Assembly (NCBI GenBank): GCA_020431945.1
Contig: JAGQHH010000179.1
Span: 1 to 27,615 of the forward strand
Direction: 5' to 3'
Length of the DNA stretch: 27,615 nucleotides
Origin: Cyanobacteria bacterium HKST-UBA02
GTDB lineage: Bacteria > Cyanobacteriota > Vampirovibrionia > Obscuribacterales > Obscuribacteraceae
Under the pieces are notes generated by a model that saw only the letters and a program-made list of their open reading frames with translations, was not told where the DNA came from and did no database searches. Each line of letters begins with the position of its first letter. Position 1 is the stretch's first letter. Below are positions 21,501-27,615 of this stretch, piece by piece. The position numbers and the translations under genes were made by a program.

Positions 21501-23613
21501 ACCAGAATCTCGTACCTGTATCCTCCTGGGAGCGAACCCCAATCTCCCCTCCGAGAGCCTGAACCAGCTGCTGGCATATTGTCAGTCCCAGACCTGCTCC
21601 ACCCTTTCTTCCCGTACCCGACTGCCGAAATTTCTTGAAGATTTCTTGCTGCTCCCGAGGAGAGATGATCTCACCCTGATTGTCAACGAAAAAGTATCCG
21701 AACTGGTCCCTCCTGGCGCAACCAACCGTCACAGTGCCTCCCTTCCCGGAGTGACCGATCGCGTTTGAGATCAAGTTACTCAGGATTCTCAAAGTCCTGA
21801 GCTCATCAGAGAGAACGTAAAACTCCTCCAGCTCGACTCTCATTGTAACACCGCCAGCGGCAGCCAGCGCTTCGAGGGACTCTACGGACCGGAGACACAA
21901 CGCTCTCGAATCAAGCTCCTCGACTGAGACCACGAACATCCCCTGCTCCCACTTCTCGAGATCGAGGAGATTCTGCAACATATCGATCAGCTGGAATGCA
22001 GTTACATAGGTCGCTTTGGAACGAGCCTTAAGGCGCTCCATGCTCGAATCATACTTGCCATCGATTATCATCTCCAGAAAAAGGCTGATCGAGGACATGG
22101 GGGCTCTGAGGTCGTGACTGACCATGGCAATGAAGTCTGCTCTCATGCGCTCTACCTTGACCCTATCAGTAATATCAAGCAGAGTAACTATCTGGACTTG
22201 CTCGTCGCTCTCGGAGACTGCAGACCGGCCGACCACGATTACCTGAAAGGGCTCCTCTCGGCGATGATACTCGACAAATGCCTCGGTCTCGACTGCCATG
22301 GTATCGTCTCTCGCTATATAGATCTCGTTCAGAACGGAGTCGAGATCACGACCCAGTAGCGCTCTCTCTTCCCTATCGATAAGCCTCAAGGCCGCAGAGT
22401 TGGCGAACTGGACTCTTCGGTTCTGATCGAGTCTTACGACTCCAGCTTCCACAGCCTCGATCATATTGCGCATTTTCTTCTCAGACTCCCGCAAGAATCT
22501 CTCGAACTGCCTGCGAAGGGTGACATCGTGAAATACTACAAAAAACGAGGACTCCGGCTTAGACCATGACACGCTGCACATGACATCCAGAGTCTCACCT
22601 GCGGTGCCGGACAGGCTCAGATCGACTGTGGCGGCCACTTCGGTCCTGGCAACAGAGACCATGCATGACAGCAGGTCGTTACATGCGGACGGATCGCAAA
22701 TGAGCTTGCTGACGTGCTGACCCAGAACCGCGCCGGCTTCCATGGCAAACATCGTAACAACGGACTCATTGACCTGTGTAACAAAACCATCTAAGGAGAC
22801 AGAGCATAGAACCTCCTGAATATTGCCCAGTATAGCTCGCTCACGATTTCGGACGGTATCCAGACTCTCGACCATGTTTCTGAATTGCGAATCGATCAAA
22901 GCGAGCTCATCATCGCCCGATACTGGCTCCAGGAGGGCTGAGCCTTCAGCATAACGCTCGATAGACTCGAGCAGGGAAGAAACCCGCCTTGAGAAACCAC
23001 GAGACAGAGAGACAAGAAAAAGAGAAGTTATGAGTAGATTGGCAGCCATTCCAAAAACCATCCAGTATTCCAATCTCGCCCGGGCATTCGAGAGCTGCAG
23101 CTCGCCATCTCTGCTCGCTCTCTCGGCGTTGTCCAGAAGATCCTTGACTGCCTCTCTAAACTCTGGAACGCTGAAATCGACCATTGAGCCAGCCATGAAA
23201 GAGACCGAACTTCTGCTGTCGCCACCGGCTGGAAATTTCCGCAATACATTCACAACGAAATTCGACCACTTCTTGCTCAGAGCCTTGAGTCGCTCTAGCC
23301 TGGATTCCTGCGCAGGATCAGCGGCGAGCAGTCTCGCAAGTTTCGCGAAGCTGCCGTCTATCCTGGGACCGCAAGCCAGCGCATTCTCTTTGGTATCATC
23401 GTCCCTGTCCAGAGCGTACTGGTGCAAATATCTGAACTGGTCGAAAATCAGGTTTCGGATTGAGATTATCTCGACAGTAGTGCGGCGGTATCGCTCGACT
23501 GACTTTTCCTGCTCCTGCAACTGCTGGAAAAGGAGCAAGAAGACACCGAAAAAGAGCAGCTCCGCCGCTAAGGGAATGAGACAGATCAGCAGGATCCTTG
23601 TCGCGATCCTCAT
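21481..23613 (-). CDS. Membrane-bound PAS-containing sensor histidine kinase
   Basis: The 710-aa protein has TM1 (about 7-29), a helical external domain (30-180), TM2 (about 184-205), a HAMP-like linker (206-258), PAS-like domains (about 260-370 and 378-487), HisKA with H500 in SHDLRAPMSS, and an ATPase domain (about 600-708). The N box reads NLISNAIGHSG (613-623), the G1 box is the altered VDNQGEIIS (643-651), and the G2 box GGAGLGL (671-677) is intact. It should autophosphorylate H500 and pass phosphate to the OmpR-type regulator encoded 24 bp upstream. The external domain has the all-helical look of CHASE3 or four-helix sensors, so the ligand is unknown. GGTGG stands six bases before ATG 23613. 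It is the last gene of the minus set. Confidence 0.9.
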   Translation of the reverse strand: MRIATRILLICLIPLAAELLFFGVFLLLFQQLQEQEKSVERYRRTTVEIISIRNLIFDQFRYLHQYALDRDDDTKENALACGPRIDGSFAKLARLLAADPAQESRLERLKALSKKWSNFVVNVLRKFPAGGDSRSSVSFMAGSMVDFSVPEFREAVKDLLDNAERASRDGELQLSNARARLEYWMVFGMAANLLITSLFLVSLSRGFSRRVSSLLESIERYAEGSALLEPVSGDDELALIDSQFRNMVESLDTVRNRERAILGNIQEVLCSVSLDGFVTQVNESVVTMFAMEAGAVLGQHVSKLICDPSACNDLLSCMVSVARTEVAATVDLSLSGTAGETLDVMCSVSWSKPESSFFVVFHDVTLRRQFERFLRESEKKMRNMIEAVEAGVVRLDQNRRVQFANSAALRLIDREERALLGRDLDSVLNEIYIARDDTMAVETEAFVEYHRREEPFQVIVVGRSAVSESDEQVQIVTLLDITDRVKVERMRADFIAMVSHDLRAPMSSISLFLEMIIDGKYDSSMERLKARSKATYVTAFQLIDMLQNLLDLEKWEQGMFVVSVEELDSRALCLRSVESLEALAAAGGVTMRVELEEFYVLSDELRTLRILSNLISNAIGHSGKGGTVTVGCARRDQFGYFFVDNQGEIISPREQQEIFKKFRQSGTGRKGGAGLGLTICQQLVQALGGEIGVRSQEDTGTRFWFTLPAS

Positions 23614-23637
23614 CTTCAGCCACCAGTGGAGCTCAAG

Positions 23638-24315
23638 TCATGACCCTTTGACGCCATCGATTCTGTAACCCACGCCGTGAACGTTCTCGATCAGAGTGTG
23701 CGGCAAAAGCTTCGCTCTGATTCTTCTGACTATCGTTCGAACGGCAGATGCCGACACATCCGCCGAGCTAGGCCACAACCTGGCTATCAACTTGTCGGCA
23801 TCGAACGGCTTGCCGCTGTTCTCCATCAGAAACTGGACAATCTCGAACTCCTTTCTAGATAAACGAATTTCCTCGTCTTGAAAGAATAGCGACTTCCTAT
23901 CTCGGTCAAGCTTCCATTCGCCCTTGCAGAGGTTGGTACTCTGAACGCCGGTGCCCGTACGTCGAAGGAGCGCCGTGGTCCTGAGTATAAGCTCTTTCAT
24001 GTTGAAGGGCTTGGTGAGATAGTCGTCTGCACCCGCCTCGAAGCCGATCTCCTTATGAGATATATGGTCGTTGGCCGTCAGCATGAGAATCGGAGACTTG
24101 CCACCCATGCTCCTGTAGAATCGGCAGACATCGATTCCACTGAGTCCGGGAAGGGACCAATCGAGAATGACGAGATCATAGTCGACCATCCTCAGATACT
24201 CCTGCGCCGCCTTCCCATCGTGAACAACATCCAGGTGATAGCTCTCCTGCTCCAGACAGTCATAAATAAGCCCTGTCAGAGAGGAATCATCATCTACTAT
24301 CAAAATCTTGGGCAT
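23638..24315 (-). CDS. OmpR/PhoB-type response regulator
   Basis: The 225-aa protein has normal length. The receiver (about 3-115) has D8-D9-D10, phosphoacceptor D52 (VILDWSLPG), T80 and K102 (LTKPFNMKEL), all intact. The winged-helix effector domain (about 125-222) shows IRLSRKEFEIVQFLMENSGKPF and VRTIVRRIRAKL, ending in the VHGVGYRID hairpin, the classic PhoB-type pattern. It is the cognate partner of the kinase that follows 24 bp later. Its gene lies 94 bp after the 374-aa unknown gene on the same strand, and that gap holds a perfect 7-bp inverted repeat. Its targets may include the two unknown gene sets around it. Confidence 0.92.
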   Translation of the reverse strand: MPKILIVDDDSSLTGLIYDCLEQESYHLDVVHDGKAAQEYLRMVDYDLVILDWSLPGLSGIDVCRFYRSMGGKSPILMLTANDHISHKEIGFEAGADDYLTKPFNMKELILRTTALLRRTGTGVQSTNLCKGEWKLDRDRKSLFFQDEEIRLSRKEFEIVQFLMENSGKPFDADKLIARLWPSSADVSASAVRTIVRRIRAKLLPHTLIENVHGVGYRIDGVKGS

Positions 24316-24321
24316 TCAACG

Positions 24322-24344
24322 GAGTCCAGAATTGCGGTGGACTC
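24322..24344 (-). promoter_or_regulatory. 7-bp inverted repeat before the OmpR-type regulator gene
   Basis: GAGTCCA (24322-24328) and TGGACTC (24338-24344) form perfect arms around a 9-bp spacer, ending six bases from ATG 24315. As RNA it would be a stem directly before the start, where the ribosome binding site is weak (GGA only). No T-run follows, so it is not an ordinary terminator. An operator for autoregulation or a translation-control hairpin is possible. Confidence 0.4.
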
Positions 24345-24409
24345 AACGATTATTCCCATAGAATATCACCGGCAAACAAGAGCCGACTACCCGGTTGCGG
24401 GGCAGGCAG

Positions 24410-25534
24410 TCAGGGATCCGCCACCGTCGCATCCCCGCGCCGTCCTTCATCTCTGACCTCGTTTCCGGTGTAATCCAGGCACCGCCGAAACTCGGTTAGA
24501 GACTTGTCAGTGATCCGCTGCCTCAGCCTGGATTGATTTCCAAGCAACTTTTCGAAGGAGGTCGCCAGATCTGCAGCCTGTACCAATCTCGCAAACCGGG
24601 GGTCCTCGATGATTTCAGGACTGCTCTCCACGGAGTCGAGTAGCAGTCTGAATACCTCATCCCTCTTGTCGCTGCTTCCGATAATCAGACGAGCCAGCTC
24701 GAGCCGCTCTCTGGAGAACCTTAGCGACAACTGATTCGGGTCATTGAGGAGCCGGTACTCCATCTCGAGTCTCTCTTTAGAATCATTATCAAGGGGCAAC
24801 AACCCCTGCCTGTACAGAAGGCCTATCCTGCGCAAGGTCTCGAGCCTCCGCTCCCTTCTGCCAGGATCAGCCAGAGTATTGGCGTTCCGCTCCAGAATCG
24901 TTCTCCTGGACTCCGAATCTTCAATCGCTGTAGGGTCCGCGAATCCCGAACGCACAATCATCTGAAAAACACTTTCGAGTCTCTTGCTCTGCTCGAGACT
25001 GACGGGTTTCTGAAATTCTCGGTCCCATAGAGCCTTGATGACAGTTGGCAAGGCATCATCAGATGCTTCAACTAGGCTCTGATAACATGCAATTCTCTTT
25101 TTGAAGGAGCGATCTCCCATTCCTTCCACGAGCCTCTCAAACTTGGTTTGATCGGGAAATTGCGCGGGAGGCGGAATAGATTCTAGCGTGACCCATCGCG
25201 ATTTCTCGCCCGGATGCCGAAGTGCCCTGACAAGCAGCTCCACTGGATCGCCTTTTTCACCGCCGGCACCACCGCCTGATTCCCCGGCCGGGAGCACGTT
25301 GCATTTGACCTCTGGCAATCTGGTGATCGATCCGGCGATCTCGGAACCGTCCGGACCTGATCCGGAAATCCCCTCTACAATCTCCAGCATGGGGACCTGA
25401 GCGCTCGCGCTAGCGAGTCGTCTCAAAAGCCTGTGAAATCCCGAGTGGCACTCCAGGGTCGAGAACTCGGGAGACCCAGTGACAGCTTCACCTTCAATCA
25501 CAAAACTCTCCCGTCCGTAGTAAAGATCTCTCAA
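24410..25534 (-). CDS. Hypothetical 374-aa protein with HEAT-like region, TTG start
   Basis: The start is TTG at 25534-25532, supported by GGAGG nine bases upstream; an ATG alternative inside would lose the conserved-looking start. No signal peptide is present. A Gly/Ser-rich, low-complexity segment (about 55-100, including GGGAGG) separates a short N-terminal part from a helical domain. There the run FERLVEGMGDRSFKKRIACYQSLVEASDDALPTVIKAL resembles a HEAT-like pattern in which a domain tolerates one residue run per helix pair. The remainder is charged helices (RRERRLETLRRIGLLYRQG). It lies 43 bp after the 539-aa gene, so they are likely co-transcribed, and upstream of the two-component genes. 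Function is unknown; the HEAT likeness suggests protein binding. Confidence 0.6.
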   Translation of the reverse strand: MRDLYYGRESFVIEGEAVTGSPEFSTLECHSGFHRLLRRLASASAQVPMLEIVEGISGSGPDGSEIAGSITRLPEVKCNVLPAGESGGGAGGEKGDPVELLVRALRHPGEKSRWVTLESIPPPAQFPDQTKFERLVEGMGDRSFKKRIACYQSLVEASDDALPTVIKALWDREFQKPVSLEQSKRLESVFQMIVRSGFADPTAIEDSESRRTILERNANTLADPGRRERRLETLRRIGLLYRQGLLPLDNDSKERLEMEYRLLNDPNQLSLRFSRERLELARLIIGSSDKRDEVFRLLLDSVESSPEIIEDPRFARLVQAADLATSFEKLLGNQSRLRQRITDKSLTEFRRCLDYTGNEVRDEGRRGDATVADP

Positions 25535-25577
25535 AGTTAGATACCTCCAAAATCCTTAACCGCGCCTGGCGGTCCCG

Positions 25578-27197
25578 TTACTCATCGCGCCACCAGGAAT
25601 GCCCACCCTGAACAAATACGATCAAAGAGCAAATACCTCCCCTTACGGAGCTGGCAAATTGTCCTGGATTTCTTCCAAAGTGCTTTTTCAAGGCACTGTT
25701 AGCGGTGAGCATCCTGACAGGCTCCCTGCTGAATATATCTTCGACCAGACACTCCCTGCCCTCCATCGACGATCTCTCGAGCGCCCTTTCGACAGCTCTC
25801 CGGACAAGCCGCACAGCTGCTCCCTTGGACATGGAAGGGTCTATCCTGAGGAGCGACTCGACATACCGGTCGATTACCAAGAGAGGGTCATGGTCCCTGT
25901 GAGCTTGCAGAATATCGATATCCTCCATATGAATGAAGCCGGTGTCTCTCAGAGAACTCCTGTCCATCTGGGAAGCAATGGCCTTTAGGCGCTCTCTCTT
26001 ATTCGCGTCAAGCTCGGGCATGACATCAATGAGAGCAAAGAGATCGCTGGGATTTCTCAAATGCCGGAGAATAGCCGATTCGCTTGCCCCGGCAATGGCT
26101 CTGATCTCCGGTGCTTCGAAGACAGCATAAACCGGGTCGAGACCCGCCAATTCATAGAGCCTGTAGATATCGGCGCGAAGGGAGGAAGTGCTCCCGGCTC
26201 TCTCGGAGACATATCCGAGAATATCAGAACCTTTGGTATCATTGCGATCGAGATACTTGTAGCCGACAGGCGGTAGGCACATTAGATACCCACACCGGTC
26301 GATTCTCAGGGACCCGGACTGGGTTCCCGCGGCTTGCTCGATATGGCGAAGGTTGTTAGCGAACCTAGTTAGTAGCCTGTTGCTCAGTTCCTTATCGAGC
26401 ATGAACCCGGTCAAGGACTCCCCGCAACGGGTCTTGGTGAGCGGCCATGTGTCTCTCACTAGAGAAACCCTTTTAGAGCGGCTTCTCACCCGACTTCTAT
26501 CATCGAGACAACCAGTGTAGATATCCTCTGCAAGAGCAAGACCACTCTCAACGAGACATCTATCGAGGATCTCTACCAATCGAAGCGCATTCGAGACGGG
26601 AAGATAAATGGTAAGGGCCTTGGATTGCTGACCAGTAGGACCAGGCTTCGTGCCGCTATGATGACTGGGATCAGTGAGGGGCTCAAAGGTCTTATAACCG
26701 GATATCAATGATCTGTCGATTTTGTCTTCCAGCCACGGAATCAGTTTAGACTGCAATGAAATTACGTCATTCTCGCTCAATCCTGTTACTCGAACTTTCA
26801 CCGGTCCCGGCGGCAGATCGAAATTCTGCCTTGAAACCCACCAGTCTCCTTCTTTACGCAGAAGGCATCGGCGGCCGTCGACCTCTATCTCAGCCTCTGT
26901 TTTCTGCCCGGATACTTTCTTCCTGACAGTCATTCCATCTCCAGGCGACCGAGTCTGATGATCCGAATCAGGCAAATCGGCAATCGCTATGGCATCACCA
27001 GCTGAGAAGTAGGAATCGCCAAGCAGCTCGAGACCAGGCAATAGACCACTCTCCACGAGTTGTCCATTGGATGGGAGTGAGACCGTTTCAAACTCAAAAT
27101 CGGATACCAGATTCAACAGACAGACCGTCTGCCGAGATGGAGAGCCATAGGCACCGAGTTCTCCGGAGGACCCAATCAAATCCAGCTCCCTTGACAT
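25578..27197 (-). CDS. Hypothetical 539-aa protein
   Basis: ATG 27197 is chosen because AGGAGG stands nine bases upstream; the frame is open to an ATG at 27245, but that has no ribosome binding site. No signal peptide or membrane helix is evident. The part at about 75-165 looks strand-rich (EAEIEVDGRRCLLRKEGDWWV, GPVKVRVTGL). The middle (about 200-310) contains KALTIYLPVSNALRLVEILDR and a basic RSRVRSRSKRVSL segment, and the C-terminal half is helical. The order reminds me faintly of compact bacterial effector domains, but I cannot name one and no catalytic motif is certain. It is the first gene of the minus set and its leader carries the 16-bp motif shared with the plus set. Confidence 0.6.
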   Translation of the reverse strand: MSRELDLIGSSGELGAYGSPSRQTVCLLNLVSDFEFETVSLPSNGQLVESGLLPGLELLGDSYFSAGDAIAIADLPDSDHQTRSPGDGMTVRKKVSGQKTEAEIEVDGRRCLLRKEGDWWVSRQNFDLPPGPVKVRVTGLSENDVISLQSKLIPWLEDKIDRSLISGYKTFEPLTDPSHHSGTKPGPTGQQSKALTIYLPVSNALRLVEILDRCLVESGLALAEDIYTGCLDDRSRVRSRSKRVSLVRDTWPLTKTRCGESLTGFMLDKELSNRLLTRFANNLRHIEQAAGTQSGSLRIDRCGYLMCLPPVGYKYLDRNDTKGSDILGYVSERAGSTSSLRADIYRLYELAGLDPVYAVFEAPEIRAIAGASESAILRHLRNPSDLFALIDVMPELDANKRERLKAIASQMDRSSLRDTGFIHMEDIDILQAHRDHDPLLVIDRYVESLLRIDPSMSKGAAVRLVRRAVERALERSSMEGRECLVEDIFSREPVRMLTANSALKKHFGRNPGQFASSVRGGICSLIVFVQGGHSWWRDE

Positions 27198-27264
27198 ACC
27201 TGATGCCCTCCTGTGACCCGAGGGAACTTTAACTCCGCACTGCATTCAAAACTTGAGCTTTCTC

Positions 27265-27280
27265 GTGACACTTTTGTGAC
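27265..27280 (-). promoter_or_regulatory. 16-bp motif shared with the leader of the 16187 gene set
   Basis: Read on the minus strand, GTCACAAAAGTGTCAC contains GTCAC as a direct repeat with 6-bp spacing and a CAC-AAAA-GTG inverted core. It matches the plus-strand element at 16095-16110 at 13 of 16 positions. It sits 67 bp before ATG 27197. Confidence 0.4.
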
Positions 27281-27351
27281 TCCGGGACCGCTCCCCCTGA
27301 ATCAGCGAATCTGGAGACTAGAATTGAGGGAAAGCACGGCGAGAACTCGCG

Positions 27352-27357
27352 TATAAT
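27352..27357 (+). promoter_or_regulatory. TATAAT -10 box before the PLP enzyme gene
   Basis: A perfect TATAAT lies at 27352-27357. The nearest -35-like hexamer, TTGAGG (27324-27329), is 22 bp away, which is too far, so activation by a regulator or another sigma contact would be needed. The resulting leader would be about 135 bases. Confidence 0.4.
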
Positions 27358-27498
27358 AGTGCAATCCGATCGCAGAGCTTGAATTGCCGAGACCTGAAAG
27401 TCGAGCTGATTATCAAAAACGGCAGAGGCGGCGCAAGAAGCAGCGCGGATTCTCCAGTGATCCGGTGCTCCTGCGACTTCGAATAGCGGAGGTAGAGC

Positions 27499-27615
27499 AT
27501 GACGGAGAAAGAGCCGAAGAAAGCCACGAGAGCAGTCTGGGCCGGTGAAGAGAAGTACCTGATGGAGCATGTCACCCAGGTGCCCGTGGTTCATAGCGTC
27601 TCTTTCGGATATCAG
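27499..27615 (+). CDS. PLP-dependent Cys/Met-metabolism enzyme, N-terminal fragment (3' truncated)
   Basis: ATG 27499 follows GGAGG by six bases and the frame stays open to the window end, giving 39 residues. They read MTEKEPKKATRAVWAGEEKY followed by LMEHVTQVPVVHSVSFGYQ. The TRAVWAGE start and the TQVPVVHSVSFGY segment fit the N-terminus of the cystathionine gamma-synthase/lyase, O-acetylhomoserine sulfhydrylase and methionine gamma-lyase group (Cys/Met PLP enzymes), where T-Q-PVV.S.sF.Y is conserved. The PLP lysine and all specificity residues lie outside the window, so the reaction is not assignable. Confidence 0.6.
   Translation, partial: MTEKEPKKATRAVWAGEEKYLMEHVTQVPVVHSVSFGYQ

Larger units (their letters stand above)
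27198..27498. other. Divergent intergenic region (301 bp)
   Basis: The region lies between the minus-strand 539-aa gene and the plus-strand PLP enzyme gene. Next to the minus gene it holds its Shine-Dalgarno, TGCGGAGT (27232-27239, minus) and the 16-bp motif (27265-27280). Next to the plus gene are a TATAAT box and a leader of about 135 bases. I see no RNA gene; the leader does not show the conserved core of a SAM riboswitch. Confidence 0.5.

Noticed and set aside
25578..27197. Similarity of the 539-aa protein to plant-pathogen effector families
   Set aside because: The impression came from the order of strand and helix segments around a basic stretch; no diagnostic residues could be pointed to.
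27364..27498. Possible SAM riboswitch before the Cys/Met PLP enzyme
   Set aside because: The leader has ATTATCAAAAAC and GAGG pieces but lacks the conserved paired core of SAM-I, and no terminator hairpin is present.

Overview
The window reads as a chromosome segment of a Gram-negative-type bacterium that mixes long co-directional gene runs with divergent and convergent pairs. Four tetratricopeptide-repeat (TPR) proteins, a PATAN/DUF4388 protein with a degenerate GGDEF domain, stand-alone repeats resembling the N-terminal domain of type II secretion ATPases (T2SSE_N/MshEN), a GT-C glycosyltransferase and a GTAC-type palindrome together suggest the cyanobacterial superphylum, perhaps the non-photosynthetic Obscuribacterales/Vampirovibrionia. 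This is inference from gene style only; no phylogenetic marker was tested.

Region 1 (1-9492). A fumarylacetoacetate-hydrolase tail overlaps by ATGA with an exported TPR-matrixin-TPR metalloprotease. A tRNA-Leu(TAA) and a polytopic membrane protein follow on the minus strand. Next come a J-like/T2SSE_N-like fusion, two minus-strand TPR proteins, the DUF4388-GGDEF-like protein and an exported TPR-TM-GRAM/PH-like protein. The intergenic regions before the two plus-strand genes share a 14-bp motif.

Region 2 (9594-16041). Six plus-strand genes are nearly abutting: a NarL-type response regulator, a CaiB/AMACR-type CoA-transferase/racemase, a four-repeat T2SSE_N-like protein, a GT-C membrane glycosyltransferase that appears to start at ATT, a Rieske oxygenase and a small unknown protein. 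They look like one operon joining signalling, acyl-CoA chemistry, an oxygenase and envelope glycosylation.

Region 3 (16187-27197). This stretch has visibly lower GC (about 40-50% in hand-counted lines, against 58% in a counted line of region 2). It is built from two facing gene sets that meet tail-to-tail with a 20-bp overlap. The plus set encodes 123-, 817- and 816-aa unknown proteins. The minus set encodes 539- and 374-aa unknown proteins, then an OmpR-type regulator and a PAS-containing histidine kinase. The two outer promoter regions share a 16-bp motif (13/16 identical) and an octamer. This is the best candidate here for an undescribed system: large uncharacterised, probably helical-repeat proteins under a dedicated two-component system.

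The last 117 bases begin a PLP-dependent Cys/Met-metabolism enzyme on the plus strand, after a 301-bp region with a good TATAAT box. I saw no insertion sequences, CRISPR arrays, rRNA genes or replication origin.
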